64,000 nt of DNA, taken from Actinokineospora terrae (GTDB taxonomy: Bacteria; Actinomycetota; Actinomycetes; Mycobacteriales; Pseudonocardiaceae). Shown here in pieces: positions 33,072 through 41,388 of the stretch. Location: positions 1 through 64,000 of the forward strand of contig NZ_FOGI01000015.1 of assembly GCF_900111175.1 (NCBI RefSeq), in the 5' to 3' direction. Made by a program: the position numbers and the translations under genes. The first letter of the stretch is position 1. The number at the start of each line of letters is the position of its first letter. The notes beneath the pieces are model-generated. The model worked only from the letters and a program-made list of their open reading frames with translations, did no database searches and was not told where the DNA came from.

Positions 33072-35768
33072 ATGACCGGGGCGTTGAGCAAGGGCCTCCG
33101 TCGAGTTGCCGCCGTCGTGGCTGTCGCCGCGCTGGTCACCGCCGGTGTGGCCACCGTCGCCGCGGCCGATGCCGACCGGACCGCCGCGAAGTCCAACTCC
33201 CACTGGCTGGCCCGGCAACTCGCCGCGGACGGCACGATCGAGAACCCGCTCGGCGGCAGCCTCCCCGACCACGGCCTGATGATCGACATCCTGCTGGCCG
33301 GGTACGCCTCGGGCAACGGTGACCTCGTCGAGCCGATCGTCACCTACCTCGACGACCAGAAGTTCGCCAACGACTACTTCACCTGGGACGGTCTGCTGCC
33401 CGACATGGGCTACGACGCGATCATCCGGGGTGGACAGACAGCCAAGACCCTGGTCGCCGCCGAGGTTTCCGGGCGCAACCCGCGCGACTTCGGCGGCTAC
33501 GACCTGGTGGCCGAGACGAAGGCGTCGATCGCGCTCTCCGGGCCGCACAAGGGCCGGATCAGCGACTACTCCAAGAACCCCGAGTGGTCCGAGATGGTCA
33601 GCAACGAGGCCAACATGTTCGGCCAGTCCCTCGGGGTCATCGGGTTGGCGGGCGTGGGGGAGAACAACCAGCTCGCCATCGACCGACTGCTCACGCAGCA
33701 GTGCTCCGACGGCTACTTCCGCATCTTCTTCGGCGTGATCCCGACGACGCAGACCCCGGCGGAGGACGAGGACGTGCTGCCCAACGGCTACAAGTTCTCG
33801 ACCTGCGACGAGGGCAAGCCGTTCGACCAGTCCTCACCGGACGGTGACACCACCGGCCTCGCGCTGTCCGCCCTGCTCGCTGCCCGGCACGCGGGCGCTC
33901 CCGACCTCGACCAACCCATCGCCCGCACCGTCGCCTGGCTCAAGCGGAACCAGGCGAGCAGCGGCGGCTGGGGTGGCGGGGTCGGCACCGAGACGCCGAA
34001 CTCCAACAGCACCGGGCTCATCGCCCAAGCCCTCGCCGACGCGGGCGGGGCGGACGCCGAGGTCGCACGGGGCGTGCGGTTCCTGAAGTCCGCGCAGGTC
34101 ACGGCCGCCGACAAGGACACGCCCATCGGAGGCGAACTCGGTGGCATCGCCTACACGCCCGAGGGGTACGACAGCGCACGGCGCAACGGGATCGGCGGCG
34201 ACTTACCCACCTGGATCCGGGCCAGCGCGCAGGCGTCTCTAGGGCTCTCCCAGGTCGGCTTCTACGACCTCACCAAGGGCAAGATCCCCGACGGGGGCGA
34301 GGAACCCACGCCCACCACGACGACGCCAGCGCCGACCACCACGCCTGCTCCGACGACCACGACCGGCGTGTCCACCACCGAGCAGACGACACCCACCACC
34401 GTGGCGGCTGAGACGAGGACGGAGACCGTCACGCGGCCCCCTCGGACCAAGACCCCGCGCCCGGTCAGCCCACGCGCGGGCGCCCAAGCCCCACCGCCCG
34501 GTGCCGCACCGGTGACCGATGTCATCCCGGTGATCCCGCCGCCTGCGGGAACCCCGGTCAGCACACCTGCGGACAAGCTCGCGGCGTTCCTGGCGGGCAG
34601 GCTCGTCGACGGCGACCACATCGAGGTCAGCCAGGACGGTAAGTCCTTTGTGGACTATGACGCCACGGCAGACCTCGTGTTCGGGTTGCGTGCACTGGGC
34701 GGACAGGATGACGTGGTCCAGCAGGCGACGCTGTTCCTGCTGAACGCGGATTCGGTCAGGGCGTACGCACATGGGGCGCCCTACGAGAAGGCGGACGCCG
34801 CCTACGCCGAACCGTTGGCGAAGCTCCAGCTGCTCGGCCGCTTCTTGAAGGCAGACGGCGGAGCACCTGCCGACATCGACAAGACCGTCAGCGACCTGGC
34901 GATCAGCCTCAACGGCTTGCGTGAACCGGACGGCACCTATGTGGACACCGGTGAGCAAGCCGACACCTCGCAGTCGACCGAACGGCACGTGTGGGTCACC
35001 CTGGCCGCCATCGCCGACAACGACGGCACCGCCGCGCTCGGGGCGCTGCTCGGCCGCCAGTGCCGGGACGGCACGTTCCCGGTCGATCTGAGCATCCAGG
35101 GCTGCGGATCCGGTGACCTCGCCGCGACCGCGAAGGCCGTTGTCGCCCTCAACGCCGGTCTGCCCAAGGCGGCAACGGAAAGCACAGAGTCGACCACCAG
35201 CATTGAGCCGACAACGAGCGAGCCGTCGTCGAGCAGTGCCGCCGCGAAGATGCCTGCCATCCCCACCGGCTGGACGACCAAGCGCCTCGACGGGCTCGTC
35301 GCCGCAGCCGGCGCCCTCAACGCCAAGATCACCCCGGAGGGCGTCGTCCTGGACGGCAACGCGGGCACGGACACCGTGCTGAGCGCGATCGTCGCGAGTG
35401 GACGGCACGCGACGGGCCTGGACGTCAAGTCGACGGCCGCCACCCTCGGCGGCCTCCTGCACCCCGACGGCGGCATGCCCAAGCAGCTCGACGGCGAGAG
35501 CGAGCTGGTCACCAGCATCGCGGTCGCCCAGGGCGTCGCCGGGACGTCGTGGGTCAGCGTCGACAACGCGCCGATCGCCCCCGTGCTGCGCCTGCCCGCG
35601 GTCGCACCGGTCAAACGGGACACCGCGGAACTCTCGCGGGCGGCAGGCGCGGCGAACGCGACCGCGGCGTGGGTGATCGGGATCGGTGCCCTGCTGCTCG
35701 TCGCCGCCATCGTCGGCTCTCGCCAGATCACCCGTCGGAACACGACCCGCAAGGCGGTTTCCCCATGA
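33072..35768 (+). CDS. large membrane-anchored transcobalamin-like protein (alpha/alpha-toroid repeats)
   Basis: An 898-residue exported protein with a signal peptide (residues 1-32), an alpha/alpha-toroid domain (about 35-415), a Thr/Pro-rich stalk (about 425-510), a second toroid region (about 515-710), a further short helical region (about 740-860), and a C-terminal transmembrane helix with a basic tail. The repeats carry CSDGYF, DTTGLALSALLAARHA and GGWGGG blocks like prenyltransferase/squalene-cyclase repeats and the alpha domain of human transcobalamin and intrinsic factor. It follows a cobalamin riboswitch and heads an operon with an ECF importer, so surface capture of B12 is the likely role. 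AAGGAGG fixes ATG 33072. Confidence 0.75.
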   Translation: MTGALSKGLRRVAAVVAVAALVTAGVATVAAADADRTAAKSNSHWLARQLAADGTIENPLGGSLPDHGLMIDILLAGYASGNGDLVEPIVTYLDDQKFANDYFTWDGLLPDMGYDAIIRGGQTAKTLVAAEVSGRNPRDFGGYDLVAETKASIALSGPHKGRISDYSKNPEWSEMVSNEANMFGQSLGVIGLAGVGENNQLAIDRLLTQQCSDGYFRIFFGVIPTTQTPAEDEDVLPNGYKFSTCDEGKPFDQSSPDGDTTGLALSALLAARHAGAPDLDQPIARTVAWLKRNQASSGGWGGGVGTETPNSNSTGLIAQALADAGGADAEVARGVRFLKSAQVTAADKDTPIGGELGGIAYTPEGYDSARRNGIGGDLPTWIRASAQASLGLSQVGFYDLTKGKIPDGGEEPTPTTTTPAPTTTPAPTTTTGVSTTEQTTPTTVAAETRTETVTRPPRTKTPRPVSPRAGAQAPPPGAAPVTDVIPVIPPPAGTPVSTPADKLAAFLAGRLVDGDHIEVSQDGKSFVDYDATADLVFGLRALGGQDDVVQQATLFLLNADSVRAYAHGAPYEKADAAYAEPLAKLQLLGRFLKADGGAPADIDKTVSDLAISLNGLREPDGTYVDTGEQADTSQSTERHVWVTLAAIADNDGTAALGALLGRQCRDGTFPVDLSIQGCGSGDLAATAKAVVALNAGLPKAATESTESTTSIEPTTSEPSSSSAAAKMPAIPTGWTTKRLDGLVAAAGALNAKITPEGVVLDGNAGTDTVLSAIVASGRHATGLDVKSTAATLGGLLHPDGGMPKQLDGESELVTSIAVAQGVAGTSWVSVDNAPIAPVLRLPAVAPVKRDTAELSRAAGAANATAAWVIGIGALLLVAAIVGSRQITRRNTTRKAVSP

Positions 35769-36625
35769 GAAGACTCCCCACCCTGGCCGTCGTGGTGGCG
35801 GCGATCGGCGTCGCCGTCCTCACGCCGACCTCGGCCTCGGCTATCGACCCCACCAAGGGGTACGCCGGGATCTGCACCGGCGCCGACGCGCTGAGCGGGG
35901 TCACGGTCGTCATCGACTTCAACGAGCTCGACGGCAACGGCGGCACCGCGGCGCCGACGATCACCCGCTGCTCGCCCAACGCGAGCCCCGGCACCCAGCG
36001 CACCGGCATCAAGGCGTTGCAGGACGCTGGAATCGCGGTGGCGGGCACCCTGCAATGGGGACTGGGCTTCGTGTGCCGGATCGAGGGTAGGCCGTCGTCG
36101 ACCGAGACGATCCCGCGCGCCACCGCCCCGACCTACAAGGAGTCCTGCGCCATGACCCCGCCCGCCGAGGCGTACTGGGGCTACTGGCACGCCAACGGCG
36201 CGGGCAGCACCTGGACCTACAGCAGCTACGGCGCGCTCAACCGCAACGTGACCCCGGGCGGGTTCGAGGGTTGGTCGTTCTCGCTGAACAAGACCTCGAC
36301 CACCAACCCGGCGCCGGGCGTGACCCCGACCAACCCGGCGGTCAGCGCGAGCAACCCCACGGTGAGCCTGTCCGTCGACGACCTGGACCGAAAGATCAAC
36401 CTCGGCCAGAGCACCTCGCTGACCTGGACCTCCACCAACGCCACGAGCGTCACCGCGTTCTCCACCTCGCCCGGTTCCGGCGGCGGAACCTGGACCGGAT
36501 CGCTCGCCAACCCCGGCGGCACCCAGTCGATCACGCCGACCGCCAAGGGCACCTACGTCTACACCGTCCAGGCGACCGGCACCGGCGGGTCGGTCTACTC
36601 CACCGCGACCCTGACGGTGCAATGA
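35765..36625 (+). CDS. secreted transcobalamin beta-domain-like protein with Ig-like C-terminus
   Basis: A 286-residue exported protein. After a signal peptide (about 1-25) comes a domain of about 140 residues with GIKALQDAGIAVAGTLQWG, FVCRIEGRPSS and YWGYWHANGAGSTWTYSSYG, ending NVTPGGFEGWSF. This layout resembles DUF4430, the beta domain that covers cobalamin in human transcobalamin and intrinsic factor. Four cysteines could form two disulfides. The last 90 residues look like an Ig-like beta-sandwich (SLSVDDLDRKINLGQSTSL). There is no membrane anchor. It is coupled to its neighbours by ATGA overlaps. The DUF4430 relation is by motif, not by alignment search. Confidence 0.65.
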   Translation: MRRLPTLAVVVAAIGVAVLTPTSASAIDPTKGYAGICTGADALSGVTVVIDFNELDGNGGTAAPTITRCSPNASPGTQRTGIKALQDAGIAVAGTLQWGLGFVCRIEGRPSSTETIPRATAPTYKESCAMTPPAEAYWGYWHANGAGSTWTYSSYGALNRNVTPGGFEGWSFSLNKTSTTNPAPGVTPTNPAVSASNPTVSLSVDDLDRKINLGQSTSLTWTSTNATSVTAFSTSPGSGGGTWTGSLANPGGTQSITPTAKGTYVYTVQATGTGGSVYSTATLTVQ

Positions 36626-37569
36626 CCCGCAGGCTCGCGAAGGCACTTTCGGCCGTGGCGGTCGCCGTTCTGGCGACCGCCACGCCCGCGTCCGCCATCG
36701 ACCACAGCAAGGGCGCACCGGGCTTCTGCCACGGCGACACCGGCGTCACCGTCGTGGTGGACTTCCAGCAGCTCGGCGGCACCACCATCGTCCGCTGCTT
36801 GCCCGGGGCGACGGCGGGTACGGGTCTGGATGCGTTGAAGGGCGCGGGTTTCCAGGTCGCCGGGGTGCAGCGGTGGGGCGAGGCGTTCATCTGCCGGGTG
36901 GAGAACCGTCCGTCCGCTGTGGAGGTCGTACCGGTGAACGGTCGCGAGAAGTACCGCGAGCTGTGCCTCGACACCCCACCTGCGGGCGGCTATTGGTCCT
37001 ATTGGCACGCGGGCAACAACTGCTCGTGGACCTACAGCCAGTGGGGCGTGAAGAACCGGCAGTTCATCCCCGGCGGGTTCGAGGGCTGGTCGTTCTCGCT
37101 CAACGCGACCGCCGACACCAACCCTGTCCCGCGCGTCGCACCTGTTCGCCCTGGTACGGAGGGGCGGCTGTGCAACGCGCTCGAGGAAGCCAAGCCGAAC
37201 ACCAACGACCCGAACGAGCGCCAGCAGCCGGCTCCGCCCGCGGGGGAGCGGCCCCGCGAGGAAAGCCCGACGACCACTCCCAAGCCTGCCCCAGGTACTC
37301 CGGGACAGGCTCCCGCTCCGACTGAGGCACCGGTGTCGAGTGATCGGGTGTTGCCGCCGCCCAAGCCGCGACCGTCGTCGGCCAAGCCGGATCCCGCGCA
37401 GAACGTCGCTTTCACCGGCGGCGAGGGCGCGGCGGACGTCAACCAGCTCATCAAGGACCAGTCCGGTTCCAGCGACTACGCGCCCTGGGTCGCAGCGGGT
37501 GCCGTGGTGCTGCTCGCGGGCGCGACGGTGTTCACCGCCAGGCGGCACCGACGCGCCAGGGAGAGCTAG
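36622..37569 (+). CDS. membrane-anchored transcobalamin beta-domain-like protein
   Basis: A 315-residue paralogue of the preceding protein. It has a signal peptide, then the same domain (GLDALKGAGFQVAGVQRWGE, FICRVENRPS, YWSYWHAGNNCSWTYSQWG, PGGFEGWSF) with five cysteines. A Pro-rich stalk of about 110 residues replaces the Ig-like part, and a C-terminal transmembrane helix (about 290-308) ends in a basic tail. It would therefore sit at the outer face of the membrane beside the importer. VAFTG near residue 262 is not adjacent to the helix, so sortase attachment is unlikely. It overlaps both neighbours by a few bases. Confidence 0.65.
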   Translation: MTRRLAKALSAVAVAVLATATPASAIDHSKGAPGFCHGDTGVTVVVDFQQLGGTTIVRCLPGATAGTGLDALKGAGFQVAGVQRWGEAFICRVENRPSAVEVVPVNGREKYRELCLDTPPAGGYWSYWHAGNNCSWTYSQWGVKNRQFIPGGFEGWSFSLNATADTNPVPRVAPVRPGTEGRLCNALEEAKPNTNDPNERQQPAPPAGERPREESPTTTPKPAPGTPGQAPAPTEAPVSSDRVLPPPKPRPSSAKPDPAQNVAFTGGEGAADVNQLIKDQSGSSDYAPWVAAGAVVLLAGATVFTARRHRRARES

Positions 37570-38675
37570 TGGCTGGTGCCACCTACTTCCTGCCCCGCGA
37601 CCTGCATCCCGGTGCGTGGTGGCTGTGGGCGCTCGGGCTGGCGGTCGGGGCCAGCCGCACCACGAACCCGTGGCTGCTGCTGACGATCCTGGCCGTCGCG
37701 TGCTACGTCGTGGTGGCGCGGCGAACGGATGCGCCGTGGGCCATGGCGTTCCGGATGTACCTGTACCTGGGCGCGTTGATCGTGACCTTCCGGGTGCTGT
37801 TCCGGATCATCTTCGGTGGCGCCGAGGGGTCGACGATCATCCTGCGGCTGCCGGAGATCCCGTTGCCCGCGTGGGCGGCGGGGATCCGGTTGCTCGGTGA
37901 CGTCTCGGCGGAATCGGTGCTTGGGGGGCTCTACGACGGGCTCCGCCTGGCCACCATGGTGATCTGCCTAGGCGCGGCGAACGCGCTGGCGAACCCGAAG
38001 CGGCTGCTCAAGGCCATGCCGTCGGCGCTGTACGAGGTCGGCACGGCGGTGATCGTGGCGATGTCGGTGTTCCCGCAGTTGGCCGAGAGCGTGGTGCGGG
38101 TCCGGCAGGCGCGGAAGCTGCGCGGCGGTCATGGCGGCAAGCGGTTCCACGCGTTGCGGGCGGTGGTCATCCCGGTGCTGGCCGATGCCTTGGACCGGTC
38201 GCTGCGGCTGGCCGCGTCGATGGACTCCCGTGGGTACGGCCGGGCGGGGGTGGTGGCGGCGCGGACTCGACTGGTCACGGGGACGTTGATGATCGTGGGG
38301 CTCATCGGGGTGTGCGTCGGTGTCTATGCCACTTTGGACGGTTCGACGCCGCGTTACCTCGCCGCTCCGGTGTTGTTCAGCGGGGTTGTCGTCGCGCTGA
38401 TCGGGTTTCGGACGGCGGGGGCGAGGGTGAAGCGCAGTCGGTACCGGCCGGAGCGGTGGCAGCTCGCGGAGGTCGTCGTCGCGGCCAGCGGTATCGGGGT
38501 CGCTGTGGCCATGTTCGCCACGTCGAGCGTCGACCCGACCAACTTGAACCCGTCGCTGGTGACGCTGTCGTGGCCGATGCTGTCCTGGTTGCCGTTGGGC
38601 GGCGTTTTGCTGGGGTTGGTGCCTGCTTTCCTGACGCCGCTTCCGCAGCCCGAACTGGAGAGGGTTCCCGCGTGA
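37569..38675 (+). CDS. ECF transporter transmembrane component EcfT
   Basis: A 368-residue integral membrane protein with at least eight helices. It has EcfT features: NALANPKRLLKAMPSALYEV, the QARKLRGG coupling helix, and a second coupling helix with AASMDSRGYG, which contacts the ATPases. The GTG start shares one base with the TAG of the preceding gene. It is longer than average for EcfT because of extra C-terminal helices (about 255-365). It bridges the S component and the fused ATPase encoded immediately downstream. Confidence 0.9.
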   Translation: MAGATYFLPRDLHPGAWWLWALGLAVGASRTTNPWLLLTILAVACYVVVARRTDAPWAMAFRMYLYLGALIVTFRVLFRIIFGGAEGSTIILRLPEIPLPAWAAGIRLLGDVSAESVLGGLYDGLRLATMVICLGAANALANPKRLLKAMPSALYEVGTAVIVAMSVFPQLAESVVRVRQARKLRGGHGGKRFHALRAVVIPVLADALDRSLRLAASMDSRGYGRAGVVAARTRLVTGTLMIVGLIGVCVGVYATLDGSTPRYLAAPVLFSGVVVALIGFRTAGARVKRSRYRPERWQLAEVVVAASGIGVAVAMFATSSVDPTNLNPSLVTLSWPMLSWLPLGGVLLGLVPAFLTPLPQPELERVPA

Positions 38676-40276
38676 TCGACCTGGACGGCGTCTCGTTCTG
38701 GTACCACGGCCAACCGGAGCCGGTGCTGTTCGACATCACCCTGTCGATCGGCGAGAGCGAGCTCGTCCTGCTGGCGGGGCAGACCGGGGCGGGCAAGTCG
38801 ACCCTGCTGGGGACCATCAACGGGCTCGTCCCGCACTTCACCGGCGGCCACCTCGAAGGGTCGGTGTCGGTGGCGGGGGTGTCGACCCGGTCGGGGCCGC
38901 CACGCGAGTTCGCGCACCTCGTCGGCATGGTCGGCCAGGACCCGTTGGCCGGGTTCGTGACCGACACGGTCGAGGAGGAGTTGGCCTACGGCATGGAACA
39001 GCTGGGGGTCGCACCGCCGGTGATGCGTCGGCGGGTCGAGGAGACCCTTGACCTGCTTGGCATCGCCGAGCTTCGCAGGCGGGCGCTGCGGACGTTGTCG
39101 GGTGGTCAGCAGCAGCGGGTCGCGATCGGCTCGGTGCTCACCATGCACCCCAGGGTGCTCGTGCTGGACGAGCCGACATCGGCCTTGGACCCGACAGCAG
39201 CGGAGGACGTGCTGGCGACACTCGCACGGCTCGTGCACGACCTCGGTACGACGGTCGTGCTTGCCGAGCACCGAATGGAGCGGGTCATCCCGTTCGCCGA
39301 CCGGATGCTCTACGTCCCCGGTGACGGGAGCGTGCGGGACGGTACGCCCGCTGAAGTGCTGCGGGAGACGCCGGTCGCTCCGCCGATCGTCGAACTGGGG
39401 AGGTTGGCGGGCTGGGATCCGCTGCCGATGACCGTGCGGGACGCGCGCAAGCAGGCCGGTCCGCTGCGGTCGCGCCTGCCTGAGAAACCTGATCACACCA
39501 GTGCGGTTGTCGGTGAGCCGTTGCTGAGCAGCTCCGGCGTTGTGGTCCGATATGGACAGACCGTGGCCGTGCGGGGCGTCGACCTCGATCTGCGCGCACG
39601 GGAGATCCTGGCCATCATGGGCCGCAACGGGTCGGGGAAGTCGTCGCTGCTGTGGGCGTTGCAGGGGTCTGGTCCCAGGCAGGGCGGCACGGTCCAGGTG
39701 GACGGCGCGGACCCGAAGGCGTTGCCGAGCGCTCGGGCTCGCAAGCTGGTCGGACTGGTACCCCAGACCGCGAGCGACTTGCTCTACCTGGAAACCGTCG
39801 CTGACGAGTGCGCGGCGGCCGATCTTGAGGCTGGTGCTGAACCGGGATCCTGTGAGGCGTTGCTGGCGCGGCTCGCTCCGGGGATCGCGGCTGATCGGCA
39901 TCCCCGTGACCTGTCCGAGGGCCAGCGGTTGGCTTTGGTGCTGGCGGTGCAACTGTCGGCGGCGCCGCGGGTCATGCTGCTGGACGAACCGACGCGAGGT
40001 CTGGACTACACCGCGAAGGCCTCCCTCGCGCGGATCGTCACTTCTTTGGCCGCTGAGGGTCGCGCCGTCACCATCGCCACGCATGACGTCGAGTTCGTCG
40101 CCACCGTGGCTCAGCGCGTGATCGTGATGGCAGAAGGGGAGATCGTGTCCGATGGCCCGACAGCCGAGGTGCTCACCGGCTCGCCCGCCTTCGCCACCCA
40201 GGTCGCGAAGATCCTCGGCGGCGGCTGGTTGACGGTGTCCGAGGTCGCCGCCGCGTTGCCGCGGGTGCTCCGATGA
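38672..40276 (+). CDS. ECF transporter fused double ATPase (EcfA1-EcfA2)
   Basis: A 534-residue protein with two ABC ATPase domains. The first has Walker A GQTGAGKS, signature LSGGQQQR and Walker B VLVLDEPTSALD. The second has Walker A GRNGSGKS, a degenerate signature LSEGQRLA and Walker B VMLLDEPTRGLD. Most ECF systems use two separate proteins; fusion is common in actinobacteria. GTG 38672 overlaps the EcfT stop (GTGA). It energises cobalamin (or precursor) uptake by the EcfT/EcfS module of this operon. Confidence 0.92.
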   Translation: MIDLDGVSFWYHGQPEPVLFDITLSIGESELVLLAGQTGAGKSTLLGTINGLVPHFTGGHLEGSVSVAGVSTRSGPPREFAHLVGMVGQDPLAGFVTDTVEEELAYGMEQLGVAPPVMRRRVEETLDLLGIAELRRRALRTLSGGQQQRVAIGSVLTMHPRVLVLDEPTSALDPTAAEDVLATLARLVHDLGTTVVLAEHRMERVIPFADRMLYVPGDGSVRDGTPAEVLRETPVAPPIVELGRLAGWDPLPMTVRDARKQAGPLRSRLPEKPDHTSAVVGEPLLSSSGVVVRYGQTVAVRGVDLDLRAREILAIMGRNGSGKSSLLWALQGSGPRQGGTVQVDGADPKALPSARARKLVGLVPQTASDLLYLETVADECAAADLEAGAEPGSCEALLARLAPGIAADRHPRDLSEGQRLALVLAVQLSAAPRVMLLDEPTRGLDYTAKASLARIVTSLAAEGRAVTIATHDVEFVATVAQRVIVMAEGEIVSDGPTAEVLTGSPAFATQVAKILGGGWLTVSEVAAALPRVLR

Positions 40277-41163
40277 CCGCCGTGCGCGCGATCCGGCAGT
40301 GGGGGCGTTCCGACCAGGCGGTGCGGGTCGGGCCGCGGTCCGCGCTGGTGCTGGGGTTGGCCTCGCTCGCCGGGTTGATGATGTTCGTGTGGCCGCTGCT
40401 GGTGCGGGTCGAACCGCAGAGCATGCAGCACGGGCCGGACGCGCCGTACATCTTCATCGGCATCCTGCCGGTGCTGATCGTGGTCGTGCTGGCGGAGCTG
40501 TCCGAGGGCGGGATGGACTCCAAGGCGCTGGCCATGCTGGGTGTGCTGTCCGCGATCAACGCGGCATTGCGCCCGCTCGGCGCGGGGACGGCGGGCATCG
40601 AGACGGTGTTCTTCATGCTCGTGCTCTCCGGCCGCGTTTTCGGCGCCGGGTTCGGGTTCGTGCTGGGTTGTACGTCGTTGTTCGCCTCGGCGTTGCTGAC
40701 CGCGGGGGTGGGGCCGTGGTTGCCGTTCCAGATGCTGTGCTCGGCGTGGATCGGGATGGGCGCGGGGTTGTTGCCGCGCAGGGTCACCGGCAAGGCCGAG
40801 ATCGCGATGCTGGTCGGGTACGGGATCGTGGTGGCCTACGTGTTCGGCTTCCTGATGAACCTGTGGTTCTGGCCGTTCATCACCGGCGCCGAGGTGCCCT
40901 ACCACGACGGCCACATCTCGTACGTGCCAGGCGATCCCGTGTGGGAGAACCTGCACCGGTTCGCGGTGTTCACCCTCCTGACCTCCACCGCGGGCTGGGA
41001 CACCGGGCGGGCGATCACCAACACCATCGCGATCCTCGTCGTCGGCCCGGCGGTCCTGGCGACGTTGCGGCGGGCCGCGCGCAAGGCTTCTTACGGTGTG
41101 GCGCCGACTTTCGGCACGCCGTTCCTGCCGGAGGGTGAGCGACGCCACCGGATGGCCGATTGA
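40273..41163 (+). CDS. ECF transporter substrate-binding (S) component, probably for cobalamin
   Basis: A 296-residue membrane protein with about six helices. The N-terminal part has SALVLGLASLAGLMMFVWPLL. GVLSAINAALRPLGAGTAGIE resembles the alanine-rich helix-1 motif of S components, and VFGAGFGFVLGCTSLFASALLTAGVGPWLPFQM is followed by AWIGMGAGLLPRR. Substrate assignment comes from the cobalamin riboswitch ahead of the operon and from the co-encoded transcobalamin-like proteins. It starts in the ATPase stop (ATGA) and closes the operon. Confidence 0.85.
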   Translation: MTAVRAIRQWGRSDQAVRVGPRSALVLGLASLAGLMMFVWPLLVRVEPQSMQHGPDAPYIFIGILPVLIVVVLAELSEGGMDSKALAMLGVLSAINAALRPLGAGTAGIETVFFMLVLSGRVFGAGFGFVLGCTSLFASALLTAGVGPWLPFQMLCSAWIGMGAGLLPRRVTGKAEIAMLVGYGIVVAYVFGFLMNLWFWPFITGAEVPYHDGHISYVPGDPVWENLHRFAVFTLLTSTAGWDTGRAITNTIAILVVGPAVLATLRRAARKASYGVAPTFGTPFLPEGERRHRMAD

Positions 41164-41191
41164 CCGTGGCGGTGGGACTGCGAGACTGACC

Positions 41192-41301
41192 GCACAACCG
41201 AACAGCGCTCGGCGGCGGGGGAAGTCCGGTGAGAGTCCGGCACTGACCCGCAACGGTGAGCCACCGCGCAGGTGGCGAGTCCGACTACCCGTCCCGAGCG
41301 C
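41192..41301 (+). ncRNA. cobalamin riboswitch upstream of the secreted capture protein
   Basis: The third cobalamin aptamer begins with a CACAACCGAACAG block shared with the second. The core GGGGGAAGTCCGGTGAGAGTC, CCGGCACTGACCCGCAACGG and AGGTGGCGAGTCCGACTACC is followed by the 3' closing strand. The closing stem is perfect: GCGCTCGG (41205-41212) with CCGAGCGC (41294-41301). It lies directly between the ECF operon and the gene at 41389, so that gene can be controlled separately while still responding to B12. Confidence 0.92.
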
Positions 41302-41388
41302 AGAACTCCCTCACCCGTCGTGGTTCGCGGTCCGGGGAACTGGCGCCGGTGGCGCCTGTTCCGGTCCGCGCTGCCCGGAAAGGTCCAC

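Noticed and set aside
36622..37569. VAFTG as a sortase (LAXTG-like) anchoring signal
   Set aside because: It is about 30 residues away from the C-terminal helix instead of directly before it; a plain transmembrane anchor explains the sequence better.
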